From Pseudomonadaceae bacterium (GTDB lineage Bacteria; Pseudomonadota; Gammaproteobacteria; Pseudomonadales; Azotimanducaceae): 64,000 bases of DNA. The DNA lies in NCBI GenBank assembly GCA_024743435.1, contig JANSWO010000010.1, positions 114,939 to 178,938 of the forward strand, read 5' to 3'. The notes beneath the pieces are model-generated. The model ran no database searches and was not told where the DNA came from. It saw nothing but the letters and a program-made list of their open reading frames with translations. The position numbers were made by a program, and so were the translations under genes. This document shows, piece by piece, positions 9,099 to 16,820 of the stretch (its first letter is position 1; every line of letters starts with the position of its first letter).

Positions 9099-9656
9099 AT
9101 GAGCGACGTTACCCAGATACTGCAGAATTGGTCGAACGAATCGGAAGCCGATCGCGGCCGCGTCATCGCTGCTATGTATGACGAGCTGCGGCGCAATGCA
9201 GCGGCGCACCTGCGCAACGAGCGCCACGGCGATCTGCAACCCACGTCTCTCGTGAATGAAGCGTATATGCGCTTGATCAACATAACGCGCATAGATCTGA
9301 AAGGTCGCAATCACTTCCTCGGACTTGCTGGCCGGATCATGCGCGAGATTCTCGTGGATGAAGCCCGCAGACTGCGAGCCGCCAAGCGCGATCACGGGCT
9401 GCAAACCAGGTTCACCGGTGAACACGTCGGCAACGATATGCCGATCACAGACATTCTTGAGCTGGATGAACTGCTGAGCGCATTGGAGGAGATAGATCCT
9501 ATCTACGTGAAGCTGTTTGAGGCTAGGGCGTTTGCCGGCATGACCATCGAAGAGGCCGCGGAAGTTCTCGAGATGTCGCCCTCCACGGTCAAGCGTAAAT
9601 GGAAAGTCGCGCTGGCCTGGATAAAGGAACATACCGACGCCAGCGGCGCTAGCTGA
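9099..9656 (+). CDS. ECF-like RNA polymerase sigma factor
   Basis: 185 residues. The motif LQPTSLVNEAYMRL (about 46-59) is typical of the sigma-70 ECF-like family (PF07638), and region 4 ends in a helix-turn-helix, MTIEEAAEVLEMSPSTVKRK. There is no anti-sigma gene nearby; the divergent neighbour is a Ser/Thr kinase, a pairing known for ECF groups controlled by phosphorylation instead of an anti-sigma factor. Its 3' end overlaps the convergent peptidase gene by 8 bp. Candidate target genes are the envelope genes to its right, but I did not identify its promoter motif. Confidence 0.9.
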   Translation: MSDVTQILQNWSNESEADRGRVIAAMYDELRRNAAAHLRNERHGDLQPTSLVNEAYMRLINITRIDLKGRNHFLGLAGRIMREILVDEARRLRAAKRDHGLQTRFTGEHVGNDMPITDILELDELLSALEEIDPIYVKLFEARAFAGMTIEEAAEVLEMSPSTVKRKWKVALAWIKEHTDASGAS

Positions 9657-10317
9657 CCACAATCGCCGACATCCAGAAGCGCGCTATCTGGTTGAAGGGA
9701 ATGGGTTGGGTGAAATACGCCATCGGGTCATTGATCATCAGCATGGGTTCCACGCCATAGGGTGTCGGCATCCACGCCATCCCCCTGAGCACCACGACGT
9801 GGCCCGCAAACGGTGACGATTTCACTGCCAGAATGATGGCCTTGCCAGAGGCGAGTGTGTTGTAGACGGTCATGGGGTCCGTCGGAGCTTCAATTGATGA
9901 ATGCCTGCCGCCGAATTCAGCGATCAACCCCTGTATCTGAGGCAGCTGCCCGGTGACGGTGCAATTGCGTCGATTACCGCAGCAACTATTGGTCGGCTGC
10001 CCATACGCCCGCGCGACCAGCGCACATTGCGGCGGCGTAGCCTGCGGGCCCTTGGTGGCCATAATGATCTGCTGGGCAACCGCCGCCCAACACCACACCT
10101 GCGTTTCTTGTGGGATGTTCTGGATCTGAATGTTCACCGGCGGCGGTAACTGCTGTTGCTGCTGGTTCCATGCCGGTTGCGGCTGACTCGGATAGCGATG
10201 GTATGACCGATCCGGAGCGTTTGGGAATGGATCGTAGGTTTGCGCCTGCGCAACACTTGCGAAGGCAAACAGTGCCAGCAGTCCAAGAGCGCGGAGCATT
10301 TGCTGTGGGGTATTCAT
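9649..10317 (-). CDS. Secreted papain-like cysteine peptidase (C39-like)
   Basis: 222 residues from ATG at 10317 with a good GGAAG site; a longer frame begins at 10368. A signal peptide (about 1-25, ending VAQA) precedes a Pro/Gln-rich linker with a run of five Gln. The catalytic region has VWCWAAVAQQ (Cys about 76), GHVVVLRGM (His about 173) and INDP (Asn/Asp about 196), matching the papain-like C39/AvrRpt2-type family. Additional Cys (CCGNRRNC) could form disulfides, fitting an extracytoplasmic location. It is first downstream of three small membrane-anchored Gln/Pro-rich proteins transcribed in the same direction, which share its low-complexity composition and may be substrates or partners. 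Confidence 0.85.
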   Translation of the reverse strand: MNTPQQMLRALGLLALFAFASVAQAQTYDPFPNAPDRSYHRYPSQPQPAWNQQQQQLPPPVNIQIQNIPQETQVWCWAAVAQQIIMATKGPQATPPQCALVARAYGQPTNSCCGNRRNCTVTGQLPQIQGLIAEFGGRHSSIEAPTDPMTVYNTLASGKAIILAVKSSPFAGHVVVLRGMAWMPTPYGVEPMLMINDPMAYFTQPIPFNQIARFWMSAIVVS

Positions 10318-10361
10318 AGATGCTTCCTTCGCAATTCCTTTAGCTTGAAGGCGGCTTTGGC

Positions 10362-10718
10362 TTACCAACCGTCGTTGCTTTCATAGGTCGGCGCGACGTT
10401 CTGCGGCGGCCCATACTGGCTTGGGTACTGGTTCGAGGGAACGTACTGCTGGGCGGGCTGCTGCTGTGGCCCGTAACCATTGCTCGGCGGCGTCTGCCAG
10501 TTTGGCTGTTGCTGCCAGGGCTGCGCGGGTTGCTCCCAGGTTGCGTGGCCATTCGAACTGGCAAAACCCTCTTTGACCTGTAGAAAACCTTGCGCCATGA
10601 AGTAGGCACCAGCAAGTGCGATAACGACGCACAATGCAACAGTCCAGGGTTGCTTCAACTTTTCGGGAGCATCATTCCTATTGTGCTCCCATTCGCGCAT
10701 GTCTTTAGGGGATGTCAC
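10362..10718 (-). CDS. Small membrane-anchored Gln/Pro-rich protein ending in DGW
   Basis: 118 residues from GTG at 10718 with AGGAG well placed upstream. One N-terminal membrane helix (about 24-45, WTVALCVVIALAGAYFMAQG) is followed by a tail of about 70 residues rich in Gln, Pro, Asn and Tyr, ending NDGW. No family is recognised. It lies between the papain-like peptidase and the GYGPQQ-repeat protein on the same strand with gaps of 44 and 36 bp, so the three are likely cotranscribed. The terminal DG(W/Y) recurs in other membrane-anchored proteins of this window (see findings). Confidence 0.75.
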   Translation of the reverse strand: MTSPKDMREWEHNRNDAPEKLKQPWTVALCVVIALAGAYFMAQGFLQVKEGFASSNGHATWEQPAQPWQQQPNWQTPPSNGYGPQQQPAQQYVPSNQYPSQYGPPQNVAPTYESNDGW

Positions 10719-10754
10719 GTTGCTTTACTCCTCGCGTTATCTCAGCCAAATGGC

Positions 10755-11384
10755 CTACCAGCCATCCGCTTCAGTCGGCTCACCGAGATCCACTTCGCCC
10801 GTGTAAACGCCTGGCGCGTCCGGGCCGTAGGTTCCAGGACCATCCTCCGGGGCGTAGCCGCCAGGGCCTTGTTGTGGGCCGTAACCACCAGGACCCTGCT
10901 GCGGACCATAGCCACCAGGGCCTTGCTGCGGGCCGTAACCACCAGGGCCTTGTTGTGGGCCATAGCCCCCAGGACCCTGCTGCGGACCATAGCCACCGGG
11001 ACCTTGCTGTGGGCCGTAACCGCCCGGGCCTTGTGCGGGACCGTAGCCAGGGGTGTTGCCCGGAATAGGAGCGCAGCCACCTCCACCAGGACCTGCGGTG
11101 GGCAATGTTCCCGGAGGACACTGCTGCGCTGGCGCCTGTTGGTTCCAACCATTGTTGGGGCCCTGCTGCTGAGGTGGCTGCTGATTCCAACCGTTATTGG
11201 GTCCTTGCTGCGGAGGCTGCTGGTTCCAACCATTGGTTGGCTGCTGCTGGTTCCAGCCGCTGTTGGAGCTTTCGTTGTAGCTCTCGGTATAGGCCTGCTG
11301 GAAATCGTCAGACATGACCATCATGACAACCAGCACGACGACAACGCCGATGCCAACTTTGACGGGGGTGGAGAGATTGTTCAT
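10755..11384 (-). CDS. Membrane-anchored repeat protein (GYGPQQGPG repeats) ending in DGW
   Basis: 209 residues. An N-terminal membrane helix (about 8-25, VKVGIGVVVVLVVMMVMS) is followed by four NGWNQQ-type repeats, a short Cys-containing spacer (QQCPPGTLP and GGGGCAPIPG), about seven GYGPQQGPG units and a tail ending ADGW. No enzymatic domain is present. The composition suggests a disordered or collagen-like chain projecting from the membrane. The two Cys flanking the spacer could form a disulfide. It is a probable operon partner of the genes at 10362 and 9649. The coding frame is preserved through the repeats, arguing for selection on the protein. Confidence 0.8.
   Translation of the reverse strand: MNNLSTPVKVGIGVVVVLVVMMVMSDDFQQAYTESYNESSNSGWNQQQPTNGWNQQPPQQGPNNGWNQQPPQQQGPNNGWNQQAPAQQCPPGTLPTAGPGGGGCAPIPGNTPGYGPAQGPGGYGPQQGPGGYGPQQGPGGYGPQQGPGGYGPQQGPGGYGPQQGPGGYGPQQGPGGYAPEDGPGTYGPDAPGVYTGEVDLGEPTEADGW
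10860..11050. repeat. 27-bp coding minisatellite
   Basis: About seven tandem 27-bp units, each encoding GYGPQQGPG on the minus strand, with mostly third-position differences between units. The last unit reads PAQ instead of PQQ. Copy number is likely to vary among strains. This is a coding repeat, not a CRISPR array. Confidence 0.9.
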
Positions 11385-11462
11385 AGCTGGACCTGTAGTT
11401 GTTGGTGTGTAGCTAGCGCGAAATCTTGATTTCGCTGGTCTATACAGTTTGTAAGTGCTTAC

Positions 11463-11783
11463 TTATTCGACTGGCTCGGGATAACCATCGCTTGAGCGCA
11501 TGTAACCATTCGGGGGGTAACCGTTGTTTGGCGGCATCATGCCGGGCTGCATCGGATAGCCACCATTCATCTGCTGCATCATTTGCTGCATCTCGAGCTG
11601 CTGCTGCTGAGTTGCCTGCTGCATCTGCTGCTGGATGTATTGATTCTGGTTCTGCGTGTCCTCGATCGTCTGCATATACATGTTCTGCATCTGAGCCTGC
11701 TGGGAGCACTGACTGAACATGGACATCAGGATGACGCCGCCGATGACGGCGATGATGATCTTGGGGAGGTAGCTGTCTTTCAT
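11463..11783 (-). CDS. Small membrane-anchored Gln/Met-rich protein
   Basis: 106 residues from ATG at 11783 with GGAGCC six bases upstream; a TTG at 11801 is an alternative. An N-terminal membrane helix (about 6-25, LPKIIIAVIGGVILMSMF) is followed by a Gln/Met-rich helical stretch (QQQMQQATQQQQLEMQQMMQQ) and a Pro/Tyr/Gly-rich tail containing SSDGYPEPVE at the end. I know no family. It is the upstream-most member of the minus-strand set that continues with the genes at 10755, 10362 and 9649, 78 bp before the next start. The low-complexity style and near-terminal DGY link it to its neighbours. Confidence 0.7.
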   Translation of the reverse strand: MKDSYLPKIIIAVIGGVILMSMFSQCSQQAQMQNMYMQTIEDTQNQNQYIQQQMQQATQQQQLEMQQMMQQMNGGYPMQPGMMPPNNGYPPNGYMRSSDGYPEPVE

Positions 11784-11880
11784 GGCTGGCTCCGATGCCA
11801 ATTCCGTTGTAGTTACCTCCCTAGGCGCAGGGGTGGGGGAAATCGGTTCACCGGTTCGCGAGTTTTTTGCCGAACCTCAG

Positions 11881-12475
11881 CGTGAGCGCGGCGATCTCCA
11901 TCAAACCCGTCATCGCGAACGAGCCCGCAGGGCGAGTGCGGCGATCTCCCCAGGCCCGCACGGCAGCCAGAGTCAGGAGATTGCCGCGGTCGCTTCGCTC
12001 CTTCGCAATGACCGAAGAGAAGACACCCCGAGGGTGAGTGTGGCGATCTCCATCAAACCCGTCATCGCGAACGAGCCCGCAGGGCGAGTGCGGCGATCTC
12101 CCCAGGCCCGCACGGCTGCCAGAGTCAGGAGATTGCCGCAGTCGCTTCGCTCCTTCGCAATGACCGAAGAGAAGACACCGCGGAGTGAGCACGGCGATCT
12201 CCATCAACCCCGTCATCGCGAACGAGCCCAAAGGGTGAGCACGGCGATCTCCCCAGGCCCGCACGGCAGCCAGAGTCAGGAGATTGCCGCAGTCGCTTCG
12301 CTCCTTCGCAATGACCGAAGAGAAGACACCGCGGGGTGAGCACGGCGATCTCCATCAACCCCGTCATCGCGAACGAGCCCGCAGGGCGAGTGCGGCGATC
12401 TCCCTAGGCCCGCACGGCAGCCAGAGCCAGGAGATTGCCGCAGTCGCTTCGCTCCTTCGCAATGACAAGGGCTAA
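11881..12475. repeat. Four tandem copies of a ~151-bp palindromic REP-like repeat
   Basis: The block CATCGCGAACGAGCCC recurs at 11911, 12063, 12214 and 12365, giving periods of 152, 151 and 151 bp. Each unit has two modules, one ending in GCGGCGATCTCC and one GAGATTGCCGC followed by CTTCGCAATGAC, resembling the CGTCATTGCGA-type dispersed repeats of many proteobacteria. Units differ at few positions. The block fills most of the non-coding stretch 11784-12596 between divergent gene sets; the remainder holds no feature I can name. Frames open through the repeat on both strands are not genes. Confidence 0.9.
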
Positions 12476-12596
12476 GAGTCCAGCTTGAAGTGACGATCTG
12501 AGATCCCACCTCCCAATGAGCCGTTTTTCGTGTGTTTTGCGCCTAACCAGGCATCAACGGACAGAACCACCACCGAAACTCGCCCAGGACATCGCC

Positions 12597-13418
12597 ATGA
12601 CTGCCAGCACCGATACCACCTGCCCTAAATGCCAGTCTTCTAACCCGGTGGGCGCCAAATTCTGCTCTTCCTGCCGCAACCCGCTAAAAGCTGCACCGGG
12701 TCCAGGTCCAACCCCGCCACCCCCTCCGCCTCCGCGCCCGGGTCCTGGCGGCATGCTGGGTGGGCTAAACGGCAAAACAGCGAACAAGCAGTTCAGTGGT
12801 GATCCGGACACGATCTACGCGCACCTGGCCAATGAGATTCACTCAACCGAAGGCGCGGAAGTCCAACAACAAGTTCCGCCGCAACAGATTTCAGCCAAGA
12901 TGCCGTTCAAAAGCCTGGGTACGACGATTGGCCAGGTAATCAAGGTCGACACGATCATCGCCGTAACACCGGTTTCGCCTGGCCAGTGTCAGGTCAGCAT
13001 TACCTCCAAAACCGATGCGAGCACAACCGGCAGCGTTTGGGCTTATAGCCTCGCCATCTGGTTTCTCATTGTTTTTCTTTGGGGATTCGCGCCATTCATG
13101 ATCATCGTCGCGCTTGCGGCATGCGGTTTTGGCTGGTGGACGCTGCAAAGCTCACCGGGTGAGAAGATCAGCAAAGGCCTGTTCGACATGCTGGCGAAGA
13201 ACGCAGGCGTTGCTGCACCGACGCCCAATGCGACACCCTCACCCTCACCGCAGCAGGCGCCACCAGCACAACCTCAGGCTGCGCCTCCGCCGTCACCGGC
13301 CGCAAGCGAAGATGAGATTTTTGATCGCATCCGCAAGCTCGCCGAGCTCAAAGAAGCAGGCGCTATCACCGAAGCTGACTTCGAGGCCAAAAAAGCCGAT
13401 CTGCTCGAGCGTTTGTAA
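12597..13418 (+). CDS. Zinc-ribbon, membrane, SHOCT-domain protein
   Basis: 273 residues from ATG at 12597 (AGGAC upstream); an upstream in-frame ATG at 12516 is unlikely. An N-terminal zinc ribbon (CPKC and CSSC, about 9-30) is followed by a Pro/Gly-rich linker, a globular part of about 100 residues, two hydrophobic segments (about 148-185, AIWFLIVFLWGFAPFMIIVAL), a Pro/Ala/Gln-rich linker and a C-terminal SHOCT domain (DEIFDRIRKLAELKEAGAITEADFEAKK split over about 239-273). SHOCT domains usually sit at the ends of membrane or stress proteins and probably mediate oligomerisation. Its stop overlaps the start of the M48-like gene by 1 bp (TAATG), so the two are translationally coupled. Confidence 0.85.
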   Translation: MTASTDTTCPKCQSSNPVGAKFCSSCRNPLKAAPGPGPTPPPPPPPRPGPGGMLGGLNGKTANKQFSGDPDTIYAHLANEIHSTEGAEVQQQVPPQQISAKMPFKSLGTTIGQVIKVDTIIAVTPVSPGQCQVSITSKTDASTTGSVWAYSLAIWFLIVFLWGFAPFMIIVALAACGFGWWTLQSSPGEKISKGLFDMLAKNAGVAAPTPNATPSPSPQQAPPAQPQAAPPPSPAASEDEIFDRIRKLAELKEAGAITEADFEAKKADLLERL

Positions 13419-14944
13419 TGACCGAGTCTGCCAGCCAGTTCTGCGTTGCCTGCGGGTTTGACCTGCACCCAGGTGCAACTTTCTGCACGGACTGCGGGCA
13501 TGAGATCGGCACGCCACCAGCGGCCGAACCGATGCCGATTTACCAACCCAACACCATGGGCATTGGCTGCAATACCTGCGGCGGCGACGGCAGTTATCTG
13601 GATCCAGAACTCATCTACTGTCCCGTTTGCCGTTGGCTGAGACCACTCGGCGATGACTTCTATGTCGATCTCAACGCCTTTGTCTGGCAGATGGACGCCC
13701 AGGCGATGGAGATCCTGAACAACCTCGGTCCGGTTGCCGGCGCTGCCCATAACATTGCGGAACGCTATGGGCGGCCTGTGTTCGAGGCGGCAACCAACGG
13801 CATCCGACTGTCAGAACGACAAATGCCGGACATCTTCGAGATGGCTGTGAGAGCAGCTCGGCTGCTGTCGCTCACGCACCTGCCTGAGGTTTACGTCTCC
13901 GGCGAGCGCATGTGGGACGTCTACTCTTTAGGCGGTTACGGCGGCAGCTTTGTCTCCATCGGCAGTGTGCTGATCAACTTCAAACCGAAAGATCTGCTGT
14001 TCCTGATCGCTCGGGAGATGGGCCACGTACGTGCGGGCCATGTCTATTGGAGCACGGCGATGCAGTTCCTCATGGGCCAATCCAGGAGCCAGGGGACGAT
14101 CCTCGGCGAGGGCGTCATGCAGTTCCTCAACCCGACCAAAATTTTAGAATCTGCCGTAGAAGCACCGCTCATGCGCTGGGCGCGACATTCGCAAATCACC
14201 GCCGATCGCGCCGCCACACTCGTTACCGGCGATATCGATTGCGCCCGTCGCGTACTGACTCAATGGGCGATGAAGTCATTTCCCGTTGCCGGCAAGATTA
14301 ACCTCGAGGCCTGGTTGGAACAGGAAGCGGCGGCGGATGATCCGTATCTGCAGCTATCCGAATGGACAATGTCTACCGAGCCCTATCTCGCGCCGAGATT
14401 GAAAATTTTGTCTGAGTACCACAGCTCGGAGGGCTTCGAGCAATGGCACAACTACATCAATCATTGGTATACGGACGCCGGTCTGGCGGACGATCCGGAA
14501 AGCCCCAAAAAGGGTAAGAAGCCACCACCCGATACCGAACGGCTTACCTGCTCTGCTTGTGGCGAGGCCATGCGAGTGCCGAGCAAGGTTCTCGATACCG
14601 ACAAGCCAGTCAACATTCGCTGCCCGAACAATGACTGTCGCAAGGTGCTGCGCGTGAAGCCGAAGAAACCACCCGCAAAACCCGAAACGCCGGTGAAGCC
14701 GAACCCAAGCAAAGAAGAACTGCGCGCAGAGAAAGCAAAAGCCAAAGCGAAACTCACTTGTGTCTCCTGCCAGCAGCCGATGTACATCAACCGCAGCGAA
14801 CTGGAAGGCGACGCCCCCATCAACGTGCGTTGTCCGAACAGTGAGTGCGGCGAGATTCTAAGCATCAAACCGCGAGCTTCGAAACCCGATGCGAGCAGCC
14901 AGAAAGACAACAAGCCGGAACGCCCCGACCTGACATCCGACTAG
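13418..14944 (+). CDS. M48-like zinc-ribbon protein with degenerate HExxH
   Basis: 508 residues. Two N-terminal zinc ribbons (Cys pairs near 9-26 and 51-71) precede a domain resembling M48 peptidases: LLFLIAREMGHVRAGHVYW (about 193-211) aligns with the usual HELGHV segment, and ITADRAATL (about 260-268) with the downstream ADR motif. The first zinc His is Arg199, so the motif is RExxH and the enzyme may be inactive or use another ligand. Two further Cys-rich modules lie at the C-terminus (about 370-405 and 445-480) separated by Lys/Pro-rich linkers. There is no membrane anchor. It is translationally coupled to the SHOCT protein and followed by a charged protein at 14972. Confidence 0.75.
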   Translation: MTESASQFCVACGFDLHPGATFCTDCGHEIGTPPAAEPMPIYQPNTMGIGCNTCGGDGSYLDPELIYCPVCRWLRPLGDDFYVDLNAFVWQMDAQAMEILNNLGPVAGAAHNIAERYGRPVFEAATNGIRLSERQMPDIFEMAVRAARLLSLTHLPEVYVSGERMWDVYSLGGYGGSFVSIGSVLINFKPKDLLFLIAREMGHVRAGHVYWSTAMQFLMGQSRSQGTILGEGVMQFLNPTKILESAVEAPLMRWARHSQITADRAATLVTGDIDCARRVLTQWAMKSFPVAGKINLEAWLEQEAAADDPYLQLSEWTMSTEPYLAPRLKILSEYHSSEGFEQWHNYINHWYTDAGLADDPESPKKGKKPPPDTERLTCSACGEAMRVPSKVLDTDKPVNIRCPNNDCRKVLRVKPKKPPAKPETPVKPNPSKEELRAEKAKAKAKLTCVSCQQPMYINRSELEGDAPINVRCPNSECGEILSIKPRASKPDASSQKDNKPERPDLTSD

Positions 14945-14971
14945 CGTTCAAGCAACACAGGAAGAATCTCT

Positions 14972-15517
14972 ATGGCCGAGAACAATGACGATCCGGAATT
15001 CGAAATCGACATCGCCAAAGAACCGGGCGAGTCACCCCTGGTGCAGGCGGAACAAGCATTCGGTGATGAAGATCTCAGCGGCATAGACGCGCGTTCAAGC
15101 AACAACGCCGCCGGCATGAGCGCCAGAGATTTCACGTCGGGGCAGAACGTCGCCGCGAATCAGTCGGCTACCGCAGCCCAGAACGCTTCAGCTACCCAGG
15201 CTGCGCAAACCCAGCAGTCCATCGTCGCTGAAGAGGTGGTGCACGCCGATCAGGTTTCCGCGCACGAAGACAAGAAGAAAGAGGAAGAGCGTTTCGAAGC
15301 CGAAGAGGCCGCCGATCAACAGGCGGAAGCGATCGAAGCGGAAGCCGTACGCAAGGAAGAGGAAGAGCGCGCGGAGAGAGAACGAGAGGAGCGCGAACAG
15401 GAGGAGCGTGAGCGCGAAGAGAGAGAGCAGGAAGAAAAAGAGCGGGAAGAGCAGGAAGCTCGTCAGGAGGAAGCCGAAAAGCGTTCCGACGATGGCTACG
15501 ACAGCTACTACGACTAG
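14972..15517 (+). CDS. Charged coiled-coil protein of unknown function
   Basis: 181 residues, ATG at 14972 with AGGAAG nine bases upstream, 27 bp after the M48-like gene. The N-terminal third is acidic, the middle is Ala/Gln/Asn-rich (about 50-85), and the last 80 residues are an almost uninterrupted Glu/Arg/Lys stretch (EREREEREQEE repeats) that would form a long single helix or coiled coil, ending SDDGYDSYYD. There is no signal peptide. I recognise no family. It probably belongs to one operon with 12597 and 13418. The tail shares the SDDG(W/Y) signature with other proteins of the window. Confidence 0.75.
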   Translation: MAENNDDPEFEIDIAKEPGESPLVQAEQAFGDEDLSGIDARSSNNAAGMSARDFTSGQNVAANQSATAAQNASATQAAQTQQSIVAEEVVHADQVSAHEDKKKEEERFEAEEAADQQAEAIEAEAVRKEEEERAEREREEREQEEREREEREQEEKEREEQEARQEEAEKRSDDGYDSYYD

Positions 15518-15566
15518 CGCGTCGGCTCAGAGTCTCCAGGTACGCAACCCACCTGAGCACCCAACC

Positions 15567-15920
15567 CTACCCCGGTGGGCAACCACCCTCAGCCTCCAGA
15601 TAGCGAATCATGCCCAACATTGCGTTGGCTTCCGGCTCACGATCCGCACGTTTCGCTATGTAGCGAATGATCGTGGCTACATCGAACAGCTCAGATGGCG
15701 GCCCGCAATACATCGTCGCCAGATAGTCGGTCCGTTCATCGAGCGTGGCGATGAGGTCGAGCGCACCCCCTACATACGCCTGTAGAACCAGGACTTCTGC
15801 ACAATCCCCCTCGTGCGAGGCACAAATTCTGGTGAACTCCTCCTGAGTCAGGGCACTCGCAGAGCTCGCCCAAAACTGCCACACCACCGTGAGTAGCACC
15901 AAAGTGACCAATCGAGTCAT
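15567..15920 (-). CDS. Rap1a/Tai-like secreted small protein
   Basis: 117 residues with a signal peptide (about 1-23, ending ASA). The mature part has Cys at 33, 40, 72 and 114 and the pattern YCGPP, then VATIIRYIAKRADREPEANAML, then GGCP. This resembles the Rap1a/Tai fold, first described in immunity proteins against type VI amidase effectors but also found in many stand-alone periplasmic proteins. No type VI effector gene is adjacent, so an immunity role is not supported here. It is divergent from the DUF2975 gene across a 71-bp AT-rich region. The family call is moderate. Confidence 0.6.
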   Translation of the reverse strand: MTRLVTLVLLTVVWQFWASSASALTQEEFTRICASHEGDCAEVLVLQAYVGGALDLIATLDERTDYLATMYCGPPSELFDVATIIRYIAKRADREPEANAMLGMIRYLEAEGGCPPG

Positions 15921-15930
15921 GTAAGCTCAC

Positions 15931-15963
15931 TTGTACTTATTACTGTTTAACGATAATTTATCG
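15931..15963 (+). promoter_or_regulatory. Probable promoter with palindromic operator for the DUF2975/XRE pair
   Basis: TTGTAC at 15931-15936 and TAATTT at 15954-15959, separated by 17 bp, form a plausible sigma-70 promoter for the genes at 15992 and 16520. The -10 box sits inside a perfect 13-bp palindrome, CGATAATTTATCG (15951-15963). A dimeric repressor bound there would block transcription. The XRE regulator encoded second in the operon is the obvious candidate. Confidence 0.5.
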
Positions 15964-15991
15964 AATCATAACAGCAACAAAAGAGCAATCT

Positions 15992-16513
15992 ATGAACCGT
16001 CGCGCCGCTTCACTGGTTTGTTGGGCATGTACAGCAGTCCTGGCGATTGCCCCCCTTGCAGCCATCTACTACCTAATCGACGCAGACGCGTTTGCGCAGC
16101 TGGTGAAGACTAGCTTAGCGATCCCAATTCAATGGCAGACGGTGGCAAACGCGCAGTGGTACATAATGTGGGGACTCATGGCAGCCTACGTCTCCATAGG
16201 CTTGGCCGGGCTTTTCTTTCTGCGCCGCGCATTCGCCAACTTTGCTCGCGGCGAGATGTTCAATCTGACAAACAGTAAAAACCTCAAACGCGGCTCACTC
16301 TTGCTGTGCGTTCAGGCGTTTATCACGCCCCTCTACTTCGCCGCTTCGAGCCTGGTTCTGTCCATTAATCACCCTGCCGGCGAAAAGATTTTGTCCCTTT
16401 CGTTCGGCAGCAATGAACTCAAGATCATCGGTATTGGTTTAGTTCTCTGGGTTATGAGCAGCCTGTTGGTTGAGGGCAGCAAACTGCAGTCCGAAAACCG
16501 GCAGTTTGTTTAG
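15992..16513 (+). CDS. DUF2975 integral membrane protein
   Basis: 173 residues with four predicted membrane helices (about 6-27, 50-72, 95-120 and 140-160) and the segment LFFLRRAFANFARGEMFN typical of DUF2975 proteins. These are small membrane proteins of unknown activity that almost always accompany a short XRE regulator of the YozG type, as here with a 6-bp gap. The pair is thought to act as a regulatory or stress module. The start is ATG at 15992; upstream AAAAGAG is a usable ribosome-binding site. Confidence 0.82.
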   Translation: MNRRAASLVCWACTAVLAIAPLAAIYYLIDADAFAQLVKTSLAIPIQWQTVANAQWYIMWGLMAAYVSIGLAGLFFLRRAFANFARGEMFNLTNSKNLKRGSLLLCVQAFITPLYFAASSLVLSINHPAGEKILSLSFGSNELKIIGIGLVLWVMSSLLVEGSKLQSENRQFV

Positions 16514-16519
16514 CCTGAT

Positions 16520-16759
16520 ATGCCGATCGTTGTAAATCTCGATGTCGTCCTCGCTCAGCGCAAGATGAAGGGCAAAACCCTCGCTGCGGAAGTCGGCATA
16601 ACGGAGCAAAATCTATCGCTTTTGCGCACCGGCAAGGTGAAGGGCGTGCGTTTCTCCACCCTCGAGAAGATCTGCGAAGTTCTGAACTGCCAGCCTGGTG
16701 ACATTCTTGAGTACGTGGGCGAAGGCGGGAGCGATTCTTCAGAAGCAGGCGCACCGTGA
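16520..16759 (+). CDS. YozG-like XRE transcriptional regulator
   Basis: 79 residues, almost all one Cro/C1-type helix-turn-helix (about 8-62; KTLAAEVGITEQNLSLLRTG carries the two recognition helices) with the typical ending FSTLEKICEVLNCQPGDILEY. It is encoded 6 bp after the DUF2975 gene and likely represses its own operon through the palindrome at 15951-15963. The C-terminal tail is short and disordered. Confidence 0.88.
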   Translation: MPIVVNLDVVLAQRKMKGKTLAAEVGITEQNLSLLRTGKVKGVRFSTLEKICEVLNCQPGDILEYVGEGGSDSSEAGAP

Positions 16760-16820
16760 CCCACTTCCTGACGGATCAGCGCCTATAGGAGTGACGAGGC
16801 AATAATCAGGAGTCAACGTC

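Noticed and set aside
11782..12475. Open frames on both strands through the 151-bp repeats
   Set aside because: Their translations simply repeat the DNA unit, are open in several frames at once and carry no domain.
10860..12475. Possible CRISPR array
   Set aside because: The 27-bp units are contiguous coding repeats without spacers, and the 151-bp units are direct tandems; no cas gene is in the window.
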